Assembly (NCBI GenBank): GCA_025786725.1
Contig: JAHLTZ010000057.1
Span: 18,998-82,997, forward strand
Reading direction: 5' to 3'
DNA length: 64,000 nucleotides
Source: Syncephalis fuscata
Taxonomy: Eukaryota > Zoopagomycota > Zoopagomycetes > Zoopagales > Piptocephalidaceae
Positions 36,179-48,768 of the stretch are shown here, piece after piece. Below the pieces are notes generated by a model that had not been told where the DNA came from, did not search any database, and saw only the letters and a list, made by a program, of their open reading frames with translations. Both the position numbers and the translations under genes were made by a program. Within the stretch, counting starts at the first letter, position 1. Every line of letters begins with the position of its first letter.

Positions 36179-37805
36179 ATGGTGTCGGGTCACAGCTTTC
36201 TGGTGCAGAGTCCACCAGATGGTTCATTGTTGCGCAAATTAAACTATCTGCCACGACAACATGACTATGAAATCGCCGATACAAGCGAGCTATCACTACG
36301 TCAAACGTTAGAAGAAGCACTATGCGATGGTCGGGCCGATATTATTGCTCAACTATTTCCACCTGAATCAGCGCCTGAATTGAATGGTCATCCAGGCAAT
36401 AGTGGTGGCAATATCGACGATACTGATGTCAACGATGAAGATTTTGGTCTTAATCATGCATCTACATCGCTTGAAGGGCTTGACGAGTATCTATCGGGGC
36501 GGGAGGCCATTTCTCAAGTGCTATCGAATCAATTAACGCATCCATCGCATCGTTCCTTGGCCATGGCCGAAGATAGCGATGCCGAAGACAGTGATGACTA
36601 TGACGGTCATAGTCTTGACTATGCAGTAGATACCGACGGTGGTGACTTTAATGATGGTGCACTAGACACAGATGGACCAGAATATACAGAAGCAATGCGT
36701 GGCAGTCCATGTGGACATGTATTCAAATCAGGTGAAAGTATTTATCGTTGTCGGTAAGTGTCAATGTATATACATATATATATATTAGTAGTTAATATTT
36801 ATTTATTTAATTAGTACTTGTGGGATGGATGAGACTTGTGTATTATGTGCACCGTGCTTTAGAGCCACTAATCATGAAGGCCATGTTACATCAGTGTCTA
36901 TTGCCAGTGGTAGTGGTGGATGTTGTGATTGTGGAGATACTGAAGCATGGCTTACACCACAAATCTGTACTATTCATTCAGCCGACGTTGTTAATACTGA
37001 ACATGACACAACGGGTGACAAGAAAGATCTACCCGCCATTGAACCATTACCGGAATGGTTACGTCTACGTATGCAAGTAGTTACGGCCACGGCATTGGAT
37101 CATGTACTTGATACACTATGTCGTTGCTTACGTGAACCTAAAGTGGAGAATATGGAAGAAGTAAAGAAGGATGCCGCAGTTGGACTGGCCGAGGAACAAC
37201 AAGCACTATCCGATACCGATACTTCCTATATGACACCACTGCAAGCAGAAAGGGCCAATGATATGTTGTATAATGTATTGTTGTGGAATGATGAAGTGCA
37301 CTCATTTTTAGAAGTGATTGAACGGGTTGATTCAGCCACCAATTGTTCAAGACGTGTAGCGAAACAAATAGCCGAGAAAGTAGATTTGCGAGTAAGTAAT
37401 TAAATATATATTATATTAAATATATATTATACTATATTATATTATAGTAATTAATAATTACTATATCATTTATAATAGGGACGTGCTATTGTTGAAATGT
37501 CACGCTCATTAGGTAGACTTGAACAAGTAGCTGATTACCTTAGTCAAACAAATCTTGGTGTCAGTATTCGATCAGCGCGAGATGTTTATAGAGAAGAACA
37601 GGCCGGTTGGATACTGAATTGGTTAATTGATGTGACATCAGGTCGACGTGGCCATTTTGGAAAGATTTATGGATCAGCGGGTATATCAAGCATTAAAGAA
37701 GCAGTAAGTTTGGCCTTTTGTGGTGTATGGCGTGCATCATGGTCAACTGCTTCATTAGAAGAAGAATTTGCCTTTGGACGTGAAGCAGCTATTCATGCTT
37801 TATTA

Positions 37806-37837
<32 letters not shown>

Positions 37838-40800
37838 AGAGGAGGAAGAAGAGGATAACAAGATAGCAGTACAACGACAAGCTATTACGAATGATGAATC
37901 AATTAATACACATCGTCATGAAAACAATATTGATAATGATGAAGAATCTGACGGTAATTCAGTCTATTTTGAAGCACCCTTATCTGAAGAAGAGTTATTG
38001 GCATTTGATTCAGTATTACGTGGTGAAGGACTAACAGCAGCTGATATAACCACCAATACAGCTAATAATACAATTGAAATAAAGAAGAAAGAAGACACAG
38101 ATATTGAAATGGCTGATACACAATCAGATGAATTAAAAGCTGAAAAAGAAGAAGTGACGGCATTAATACGGGAAAATACACGTCGTCGATTGGATTACTT
38201 CTTATTATTTGATCTTCGATTATGGAAAAAGGCACGGGCCTCGTTACATAATTTATTTGTGACAACAATGATGTATTCACCCAGATCCAAGATTGCCATG
38301 GGTAAATTATTATATCAACACGTTTAATATATTTAATTAATATATTTAATTAATTATTTTATTTTATTTATAGGTGCCATATTTGCTAGAAATTATACAC
38401 ATTTGGCAGATGCATTTTTAAGTCGTGATCGGGCACCTGAAACTTCAGTTATGCATTTTACGGTTCAACTATTAACAACACCGACGATTGCTGCTTATTT
38501 GGCCAAAGAACATCGCTTCTTTAATACAGTTATTACTCTATTACGTATTCACTTCTTACCAGAGGCTACTTCGGATGGAGATGCAGAACGCTCAATAGAT
38601 GCCCATATTAGTTGTTCGTCGTCAGCCTTTACTAATCGTCGATTTATGCATATATTCCAAGATCTACGATTTATGCTCAGTTCACCTATTCCTCGACAAG
38701 TTATTGGACATGATCCACGTAATCTACTTAATTATCTAGAACTACTTAATCTGTTTCAAGATATGAATCCACAACGTAGAGCAGTAGATCTACATGTGGA
38801 GTATGAATCTGAGACATGGGTCAATGCCTTCCAAGTAACGATGTTACTGGCCCGTACAGTACAGCCATTAGCTCAAAGTTATGCTCAAAATACCAATATT
38901 CTGGCTGCATCACTTCAACGTGTATTACGACATATTGGTGTATGGGCTTCTGAAGAAGAGGAAGAGGAAGAGGAGGAAGAGGAAGAGGAAGAGGAGGAGG
39001 ATAGCAATAATATTGAAGAACAGCCTATAAATACCAATAATGAAGATACAGTTATGATTAGTAATACAGATAATACAGCTATTAATACAACACAACAACA
39101 ACAACTCATATTACTACTTCTACTTCACATGGTCGACGTAAACCATCATTACCTTCACCGGAATTCCATACTGTTAAATTGGCCAATCAACATATCAAGT
39201 GGTACATTATCGCGTATCACTTCAGGGTGTATCTTTCCATCATCCAATGCATTGGTTATTGGCTGAATTACTCAAATTTGTTCATTTATTGGATGAAACA
39301 AAGCTTAAAGCGGCGGGATGGCACAGTTTCCGTAGTGTTATACTTGGATTCTACCACTATCCAGGTAATTCAGTCAATCAAGTAGTTCATACAACACTAG
39401 AACGACTATTATGTATATTCGACTATCCAATTCGAGGTAATTAGAAATACGACATATATATATAAATATATAAATAATACGTAATAATTTGTTTGTTTAG
39501 TGTGTGCTTGGATGGCCCAAATTAAATCTGGTTTATGGGTACGCAACGGATATGCTATTCGTAGTCAAGTAAGTGATATCGTTTACTAATAATGTATCAA
39601 ATACTAATAATGCATGTTAATAAATAGGCACATCATTATAGGGATTTAATGTTGAGAGATGCTGCTTATAATAATGATATATTTCTCGTTCAAACTAGTT
39701 TTATTCTACTTGATCCAAGTTTGGTACTAGCAACTTTATTAGATCGATTTGAATTGACTGATTGGCTGGATAATCCAACCAATACCAGTCCTCATTACGA
39801 CACATCTCAAGCAATATTTATGGTTGAAGAAATGCTTCATCTTATTATTCTTAGTGTATCTGAATTGACTCGGGCTGCTAACTATACGGAAGAAGAAGAG
39901 ATTGAACGTGAAATCAGCCATGCTACAGTGAAACCAATTGCGTATTCAGAATTAATACGCCGTGTACTAGAACGTATTGGTGATCATGCTCAATTTGATC
40001 ATATACTTCAACGAGTATGTCAATTCTATCCACCAGACGGCATTAGTGATCATGGTCGATATGAGATAAAGGGTGAATATTTAATGAATATAGATCCATA
40101 TTATATTCACTATTCACGTAATCAGCGTACTGAAGCAGAAGAGGCACTTAAAGCGTATTATACTAAACAACAACAACAACAACAACAACAGCAATCGTCA
40201 CCAACTACCACCACACCCACAGTTCATTTTGCACAACCTCGTAAAATTGAACAAGGTCCATTCCGTCATATTAGCAATATACTACACACATCTGGTCTGT
40301 GTGATGTATTATTTACCTCTATTTGGTGTGCTATGCAGAATCCACGGGCCAATACGGATACACTTGTTGATGAATCGTTACATTTAATGTTACTCGCCTT
40401 AGTAAATGTAAACACTAATATTGATAATTTAAAGGAAAATGGTTTTATTCAACACGTAACCAGTCTACGTAGAATGGTTAAACCAGTCACCGATACAGAT
40501 ACGGCTACAGATACGGCTACAGATACAGATACAGATACACACGAAGAACTAACAGTACTTGATCTATTATTGCGACTATCAGTAAATGAACAGTTTAAAG
40601 ATCATCACGCGAAAGCAAAGGCTGTACTTGATCGATTAGTGGCCAATGAAAGTAGTGAAGGCAAAATACAACACTCCATTAGTCAATGGCAACAACTACA
40701 TGCATCTGAACAGGCTGCACAAGATAAGGCCGATGCCGAAAAGCCTAATAAAGGAAAGCCAGATGCCAAAGCATTACAGGCCAAGATTATGGAAGACTTT

Positions 40801-43587
40801 GCCAAAGCCCAACAAGACTTTATGGCAAGATATGCGCATTTAATGGAAGAAGACGACGAAGATGAAGATGAAGCGGCTAATGAAGATGATGAAGGTCAAT
40901 TAGATACAACACAAAATACTAATGAAAATGACGAGGCTAATGAAGATGACGATGAGGATGATGCAATGGATACATCTTCTGCATCAGTTGACATCAATGT
41001 ACCAGTACCACCATGGCAGTATTCAACCGGCCCATGTATGGTGTGTAAAGAAGAGACCGGTCCCGGTGATGTTTATGGCATGTTGGGATTAGTACAGCCA
41101 TCTACGCATATGAGATATACAACACTCTCAGATGCTGATCAAATGGTAGAAGCACTCTATATGCCTAATGATCTATCCAGCGATCTTAGTGAATGGCGTA
41201 ATGAGCAGGCCACCGCCAATATGCGTGGTAAGCCATGGCTTGGTCGTGGTAAACCATTAAGACGACGCCCAGGCCTTGTTGTATCTACGTGTGGTCACTT
41301 TGTGCATATGAAATGCTTCGATTCCTATTGCACATCTATTCAACAACGACACCACCAACAACCAACACGTAATCATCCAGAAGATGTGAAGCGTAAAGAG
41401 TATATGTGTCCATTATGTAAATCATTGGGTAATCTATTTCTACCAATGATGGGTCGGAATGAACAAGATGTACTTTGTAAAGGCACGACATTTAATGCAG
41501 ACCAATATGCACACTGGTTAAGTGCTAGCGTGCCCACATTTATTGATGCCATACGTGGAAATGACACGGCACCCAATACGAAGATTGTACCGCCTCGACG
41601 TCTTTATAGTCGATTTGGTAAACGTAGTCAAGATGCATCAGATAATGGTGCGGATAGTATGAGTGGTGAAGCAATGTATAACCGAGTCATGGATACAACG
41701 CGCGGTAATCCAATATCGCCACGTAATAGTCTAATTGAAGGATCGATATTCTCATTAGTTGAAGGATTTATACGTGATATATTTGCCAATTCAATTGGAT
41801 CAGAAGAGAATGTACTTGAACACTTACAATCAGAACATGTGGTACAAGTGATGGGCAAGGATCCATCGAGTATTGACTTGGGGGCCATTCAACGGTCATT
41901 TGGTCGCATGACCGAGACGCTACACATTACATGGCGACATGCCGGTATTGAATGGTTTGAACAAGTGCCGTGTAGTACACACATTAGAACGGCCGATCTA
42001 TGGGCTGATACGTTTGGTTATACGGTGTCATGTGCAGAGATTGCGGCGCGTGGTACATCATCGAGTGAATCGGTACTCGACACGATACCGGAGACGACAC
42101 GTAATCTACTAAGACATTTTGGTGAAGCGATGGCTACATTAACGGCGATACTAGCCAAGAACCACCAGGTAGAGGTAGCGTTGCGTGGACATGCGCTAGG
42201 ACGGCTTCAACAGTTGGGCATGGTGCCTAATGAGCATGGTGCAGAACTCAAGGCACTATTACACGATGATATGTTCCTTGTGTTTACTGAACTGGCACTC
42301 TATGCTATTCCAACGTTGAAATTGGACTGGCAGCCTATTCTATGCACACTGTATATTGCCGAATTGGTAAAAAATATACTAGCCTTGACAGAGCGAGTAA
42401 GTGACTTGTCTGCTACTGCCACGGCCATTACAGCGCTATCGATTAGTCAGTCGACCAAGACGGCCGCATTGAATGAACTGCGTGAAGTGGTTATACCAGT
42501 AGACGATACGCGTTGGTCAGCATGGACACACGACACTGCCGACGGTATAGACGAAGAAGAGGCTGCACTAGCAGCTATTGCTGGTATCATTGGGCAAGTG
42601 GATATTGATGAGCGAAGAAAGCGACTATCCGATGCACAGCTATACAAGCTAGTGTGTACATTTACACTGCCATTCCTGCGCCGCTGTCTACTACTACTTC
42701 ATACGCGATTTAATTATACACCGCCATCAGCAAATACTAATGAAGGTGAATTTGCCCAATTACGTCAACAGCTTGGATTGCCATCGTTTGTACAAGTAGC
42801 CCATCAGTTATCTAATAGTACTACAGGTGAATTGTATCGTATGGTTCAGTATTGGTGTGAACTACATCGCGTACAGACCCATGCGGTTATTATAGCATTA
42901 GCCAATTTACTAAAAGAGAAGAGTAACGGGGAAAACCACGATGATAATAGTGTATGGGTACTGAATCAACTACAGCAACAAGCGAGTATCCAGCTAGCAT
43001 CACCGGTAGTGTATGAATTAGTACCACTACCGCATAGTATGGATCGACTATTTGAACTAACGATGCGGCGGACCTGTCGCAAATGTCGACAAATACCTGG
43101 ACAGCCGGCGATCTGTCTAATCTGTGGCATTATTCTATGTAGTCAGAATTTCTGTTGCAGTTCAGATAAACACGGCGAGTGTTACTCTCATATGAAATCG
43201 TAAGTAAAATACATATACACATATATATATATTAATTAATGTTGTGGTTGTAGATGTTGTGGTGAAGTGGGTGTGTTTTTAATTCTAAAACGTTGTATTG
43301 TTTTACTACTACATCGTGAAAGTGGTTGTTTTGTTACAGCGCCTTACTTGGACGTTCATGGAGAAGCCGATATTGATTTAAAGTAAGTAAAAATACCATT
43401 AGTATTTATTATTATAATGCCTCCTACTAATCATTATTTTATTTTATTTAGACGTGGATTGCCACAGTTCCGTAATATGAGAGCTTATGATGATTTGCGC
43501 AAGAAATGGTTAAACCAAGCAATTGCCATTAATGTGGCACGACAAATCGAACAAGCATACGATGTTGGTGGCTGGGAGACCTTTTAG
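36179..43587 (+). CDS. UBR1: E3 ubiquitin ligase UBR1-like N-recognin
   Basis: Exons 36179-36753, 36815-37391, 37479-38301, 38374 to about 39060, 39200-39436, 39501-39568, 39628-43199, 43254-43382 and 43452-43587 give about 2,270 residues. The UBR box (about residues 175-245) has the Cys/His pattern from SPCGHVFKSGESIYRCRTC through CCDCGDTEAW, binding type-1 N-degrons. A ClpS-like region follows (LLWNDEVHSF... at about 360). The RING at about 1457-1610 begins CMVCKEE and ends YMCPLCKSLGN. The C-terminal UAIN cap carries CRKCRQIPGQPAICLICG. This is the N-end rule ligase of cytosol and nucleus, acting with an E2 of the Rad6 type. Two poly-Glu tracts (near 37805 and 38950) and a Thr-Asp repeat are inserted. 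Between 39060 and 39200 the frame changes; a 139-nt intron or two small indels would explain it. Confidence 0.95.
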
Positions 43588-43861
43588 ATGTTTATATGAC
43601 ATATATATATACATATATACAACTATATAATAAATCTTAAAATGAATAGGCATAAATAGTTTATTATCAACTAGTATGTGGTAAATGATTAGTGCTGATC
43701 GATAATCGATAACAATTTAGATTCAGATCAGATTTAAATGTTAATGTGAAAGTTTTGTTATAAATAAATAAATTGTATTAGTAATCGACTATACAACTTT
43801 TAACCATTCCCGTTGTTATTCATATCCCCTATCTTATCGTCAGTTTAGCATAGGCACCGCC

Positions 43862-44909
43862 ATGGTTCCACGCAGCAATTCTACTACTACAGCTGCCGTC
43901 TCACCCAAGGAAATGTGGGTGTTTGGCTATGGCAGTTTAATATGGAAGGTTGACTTTCCATACGAAAAACGGTTAGTGAATGACATAGCTAGACATGAAT
44001 AATAATAATAATAAATCTATTTAACTTTTGCATTTAGTGTCCCTGGGTTTATTCGCGGTCATGTACGTCGATTCTGGCAGGCAAGTGTTATGATATAGCT
44101 ATTTATTGTTAATAGTAATGGCAACAACAACACAATACGGCGTAAATGACTATTAGTCAAGTACCGATCATCGCGGTACTGAAGCGTATCCAGGCCGAGT
44201 CGTTACTCTTGTGCCGCAAGAAGAATGGTCACTAATGAACGATGTGGTATGTGCTGTACAGGACGATGGACGGGACTCAATACTAATATGATAAATAGCA
44301 TGTACAAGAAGAAGGAGAAGTTACATGGGGAGTTGCTTATAAAATAGCTGATGACAAGATTGAAGAAGTGCGGGCTCATTTAGATTATCGTGAAAAGGTA
44401 ATAGTGAAATAAATTGCACACTAAATTACTGTACTAATTGATATCATAGAATGGATACACGACACATTATGTTGATGTATTTCAATCAGAGAACAGGATA
44501 CCGGTGGTTGAACAGGTTCGTAATAGACATAAATAGAGGAAGGCCATTTGTTATGGATATCCATTACTTATTTATACACTTGTTTATTGTGTCTAGGCAA
44601 TGATTTACATTGGCACAACGTCCAATAGCGAGTTTTGTGGGCCAGAATCAGTGGATCAGATTGCCGAACGAATTGCCAAAGCGATTGGTAAGTTGCAAGT
44701 GGAGGGATAGAGGTTGGATATATACAATGTTTATATTGGATATCGACTACTACATAGGTCCAAGTGGTCCTAATCAAGAGTATCTTTTTAACTTATGTGG
44801 TGCACTGCGTTTACTTGCACCTCAAGTACAAGATGTGCATCTTTTTGAGCTTGAAGCAAGAGTAAAACAATTGCAAGAGCAGCTACAGCAACAACAACAA
44901 CAACAATAA
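43862..44909 (+). CDS. ChaC-type glutathione-specific gamma-glutamylcyclotransferase
   Basis: Exons 43862-43971, 44038-44080, 44157-44246, 44299-44397, 44450-44515, 44597-44687 and 44758-44909 encode about 216 residues. The start of the fold is [19 protein letters not shown], with the substrate loop Y-G-S-L, followed by [23 protein letters not shown] and LDYREKNGY, in which the Glu is the predicted catalytic residue of the ChaC family. The enzyme cleaves glutathione into 5-oxoproline and Cys-Gly in the cytosol. The intron 44081-44156 starts with GC (CAG then GCAAGT). The C-terminus is an added coiled-coil stretch ending in a poly-Gln run encoded by CAA repeats. Length is typical. Confidence 0.93.
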
Positions 44910-45292
44910 ATATAGATTTTGTTATTCATTATTAACCACACGATATAACATATAACAATTAATTAGTGTTTGATGATTGATTACATAAATGACCGAATAG
45001 TTGGTCATTTTAAATATAGATAATTACAACAGTGTATGTTTTATGCAAGTATTAATTGGGCAATATAATTAGAATTAATACCACTTGTCTAGTTAGTAAA
45101 AATATATTGAAGTTTTAAAAAGAAATTGAAATAGCACGTTTAACACCTATATAGTATTCTACATGCAACATTGATACAACTCAGTTGATTCAGTCCTAAA
45201 TGATTTATGGAATGATAATAGATATGATTTAGCATATAAATTTACTAATAAAATTTATAAAAGTGAAAACAATGCTCTTTAAATGATTTTAG
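44910..45292. other. Intergenic with small palindrome
   Basis: AT-rich spacer. AAATGACC and GGTCATTT at about 44987-45010 form an 8-bp inverted pair around a short loop, possibly a 3'-end structure of the ChaC gene. No ORF. Confidence 0.4.
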
Positions 45293-46230
45293 TCGTCATT
45301 TTTATAAGCCGATCAAGCCGTCTAATATTGGTAGATTTCAATACTATTTGTTTGAATTTAATGGCAAAGAGATCACAACCACATGCACACGGTCCGAGAT
45401 TGATGCCAAACGTTTATATATGGTCAGAGATGTAATATAATTAATGGTTTACTTGATATTTGCTCATTTTAATTGATAGGCTTTAAAAACTCATTAACGC
45501 TTAATAACAACGGCCGGAACTTTGTCACTAAGGTGGAGCACTATGTATTGGCAGAACAACAATATTATTGTTTCGATGACGATCCGACGAAAGACAACTT
45601 TTTACATTAATTGCTATAATATTGCTATATAAAATTATTTATCATATAATTAGGTGTTGCTTATCTACATCGAAACGGCATTGTTTATCGTTTAATTGAT
45701 GAGAATGGTAGGTCAGCAATATGTATTTATTCTAAACAGGCCCTAACAATTATATAGCCATCAGTGTTGTGGCTAAGAACCCAAAGGCACCAATGGCAAG
45801 AATTAGCAGCTACTATGCGGCCGAAAAACTGATTTACACTTTGGATAAAACGGTAAAACCAATAAAGGTTTTGATTAATTTTCTAGGCTCTACACCACCC
45901 GAATCATTTGAGATGGATTCAAACTCGAATTTGGGCTACAAAATGGTTTCAATCGATGCCTGCAAAGCCGACACTTGGTCAATTGGTGTGTTGCTTTTTG
46001 ATATGGTCTACGACCAATCGTTTCGCTATTATATATTAAAACGGTTTAAGGATAAAGGCAACAAGTAGCAAGCATTTAAAGCAATGACATCAAATAATTT
46101 AAATTCAATCTTGGATATAATGCAAAACATGGCAAAATGATCCCTAAACATAGTCATTTACCATTAGAAATTGTATAAATGCTACGACTTCTACTGGCGC
46201 CCAATCCTCACGATAGACCCACGCCACAAA
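45293..46230 (+). pseudogene. Degenerate protein kinase remnant
   Basis: Kinase-like blocks appear in order but lack active-site residues and an intact frame. GVAYLHRNGIVYRLIDEN at about 45655-45705 stands where a catalytic loop HRDLKPEN is expected, so the catalytic Asp is lost. There is no DFG. GSTPPESFE at about 45890 resembles the APE segment and ADTWSIGVLLFDMVY at about 45968-46010 the D-x-W-S-x-G helix. A final phrase LLLAPNPHDRPTPQ at 46177-46228 is the usual end of the C-lobe, but stops separate it from the 100-codon frame that ends at 46068. An N-lobe cannot be completed. I read it as a decayed Ser/Thr kinase gene; a fast-evolving pseudokinase with unusual splicing is the alternative. 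Confidence 0.6.
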
Positions 46231-47159
46231 GGTTTGTAGATAAGTATATTACTAACTTTTTTAAGACGTTTTAAAAAGCTATTGATCAAATAATAATTGC
46301 TTTATTAGTATTAATCCGATAATATAAATGACAATAGTCACATTGAAGATATATTAATGAAATTTATTGAATTTAAAACCATTTATTTACATCCATATAT
46401 ACACGATAGCACGTAGTTTAATAATCATTTTGGACCCTCCACACTAGTGTATTTTTAAGATAAAACCATAAGCTTATTACAAGTTTGCACAGTTGAATAG
46501 GAACAATTAGATGCAAACTTGCTGGTAAAATAATGATTCCATTGATTAAAGACTGGATAACTGGAGCATTGGCCAAAACTTGATGTATAGATAGACAGGA
46601 CGGCGTAGTTGTCAAATGGTCTTGCTTTTCACCGAATATATACCTAAAGTGTTTGGACTAGTGGTTTGATTGCCCTATCAGTACTAACGTCTTGAAAGTA
46701 ATTATGGAGCGCATTCCGCAGTTTTGCTACACTTGTATTTACAATACCCAGGGAGTGTCGCAAATGTGACCCAGCGATTTCCTGTGTGCATCTGTCAATG
46801 CAGCTTTGACATTTAACAAGATCACGACGAACTAAAGCTGGTTTAGCATCCACCATAGCTGTACTGGCCACAAGGCCACAACAATGGTGCAAACAACGGC
46901 AATAAAAAGCTTTATAGTGATATTGATTTATTAAGACAAACAAATAAAAGAGATAGTGGAGTGTGGTTGATATAAAGTGTATGTTAGTGCCTGTTTAGTA
47001 AGAAGTAGAGCGCGATCACATTAGTGTAGAAATCCTGTCTGCGATCTATCTTTTATTAATTGACACCGCTTATTCACTAACGATCGCCACTCCATTCTCT
47101 AGTGCGTATTTACTATACAACACGCTTCATTCTTTTAATCCTTTGCGTTTCTGGCCAAT
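46231..47159. other. Intergenic region, one weak minus-strand ORF pair
   Basis: Spacer between the kinase remnant and PAF1. Minus-strand ORFs at 46418-46615 and 46644-46943 are described separately. The last 200 bp before 47160 are pyrimidine-rich on the plus strand and likely hold the PAF1 promoter. Confidence 0.4.
46644..46943 (-). CDS. Possible small Cys-containing ORF, doubtful
   Basis: A 99-codon frame with CRCLHHCCG and KCQSCIDRCTQ near the start, followed by a helical stretch (SLGIVNTSVAKLRNALHNYF). A neighbouring 65-codon hydrophobic frame (46418-46615) might be a second exon, but no strong donor joins them. No family recognised. It may be noise. Confidence 0.25.
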   Translation of the reverse strand: MFVLINQYHYKAFYCRCLHHCCGLVASTAMVDAKPALVRRDLVKCQSCIDRCTQEIAGSHLRHSLGIVNTSVAKLRNALHNYFQDVSTDRAIKPLVQTL

Positions 47160-48716
47160 ATGTCGACAGCAGCAACCGCCGGGTACGTAGCCAAAACCGG
47201 CTCAATTGTACTGCCTAATAGATATTGCTTAGTAGTGGTAGAGATAGTCGGTCCAGTTCGTCTCATCCGGTTGAAGGACGATCGCGTCCCAAAGCACAGG
47301 CTCAGCAGCATAATGACTTTCTATGCCGTCCACGTTATGCTGGCAGCTGCCACAGCTGCCATTCCCTCCCAAACTTATCAAGCTACCTTCTACGGTCGAT
47401 CGTTTTAGCAACTATCATCATACGTCCTTGGTACAGAAAACTATGTATCCATTAATGACGAATTGGGATCTTGGTATGCCAGTGGAATCACCAGAACTTG
47501 GACTATTTGACGTGGCAGCAGGTAAGCCGCTAGCAGGTTAAAGCGTTTAAATTATTGGGTAGCATTATCCAGTTAACAATACAATGGTGGCGGTAGGTAT
47601 GGATCGGCCACAGCCAGCAGGCACTCTACTTGATCCAAAAGATCAAGCATTACTGGTAAAGCCGATGGGCATTAGTGGCAGCAATGGACATGCAGATGGC
47701 CGTAAATCAAGTACGGGACTATTAAATGCCGGATCACCACGGAGTAGACCAAATGTGCCATGGCTACGTCGAACCGAATACATGTCGTTAGAGATGGGTC
47801 GTAATAGTTTGCATAAAGCTCCATCCCACTCAAAGTAAGTCTTTTAGCACACCACTGATCATATTAGCATGGCTAAAAGTAGCAAATATCGGCTAGAGGC
47901 GGGCAGTCTACAGAAGCAAATATACGTGCACTAGATTGTTCACGGGAAGCACAATTAGAGATTATTGATGCATCGTTCAAAAAAGCTGTTCAGCTTGACT
48001 TGACAAAACTCAAACATCCATCTAAACCGCATCTTAAAGCAGTTGATTCAATTCCATTATTGCCATCACATGTGGGCCATAAAACGATCGATGCAATGGC
48101 CAGCGATGCATACACCCACTGTGTACTGGAACAGCCACCAGGTGCACAGCCTAACGTGGACAATGTACGTAGTATTTTAAGTTTATTAGAAATAATTTTA
48201 ACAAACAAAATACTAGTATTCCTCTAGCAACTCGATGGCTATAAGAAAAGCAAAAGAGGCCATTTTTAAGCCGATGGAAAACGAAAGAAGCGGAGAGAAA
48301 TACCTGGCATGCTTTTTGCCTACCGAAACGACCGTAAAACATATAGAAGAGGGCGAGGACGCTTTAGATAAGGTTAGCCGCTTTACTTGCATACAATTAC
48401 TATGACTAAATAACTAAATACTGACACTACTAGATGTCACTTGATTACAATCTGGCACGCGATTACAGTTACGAAGCAACGCCTACAGAAGGTGGAAGAC
48501 AGGTTATGTTGTTTATACGGCCCGGAGAGTATGCAGGATACGCGCAATTACCCACAAAGCTTGTACTGCGTAGAAGACGCCGATTGGTAAGTTAATGAGT
48601 GTAAGTTGCTTATTTTACTAAACAGTCATTATGCGTATTATTTCTACTTTCAGGGCAATGACAACGAAATGGATCGGCCACAAACGATGGTCGTAGAAAT
48701 AAACGATAAGAATTAG
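47160..48716 (+). CDS. PAF1: PAF1 complex subunit Paf1
   Basis: Exons 47160-47182, 47233-47521, 47573-47834, 47897-48164, 48217-48372, 48434-48586 and 48654-48716 total about 404 residues, similar to yeast Paf1. After a Ser-rich leader comes HNDFLCRPRYAGS then LPQLPFPPKLIKLP, the conserved opening of Paf1, followed by RTEYMSLE, VDSIPLLPS, and the late block ARDYSYEATP with LVLRRRRRL. Paf1 is the scaffold of the nuclear PAF complex that travels with RNA polymerase II and promotes H2B ubiquitylation and elongation. The two opening motifs lie in different frames: one base appears missing at about 47345-47350 (GGCAGCTGCC where an extra C would restore the frame). Otherwise all phases agree. Confidence 0.88.
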
Positions 48717-48768
48717 TTTTACTTGTAATTACGCATTTTTGTTATAATAATGACATTGATTAAATTTA

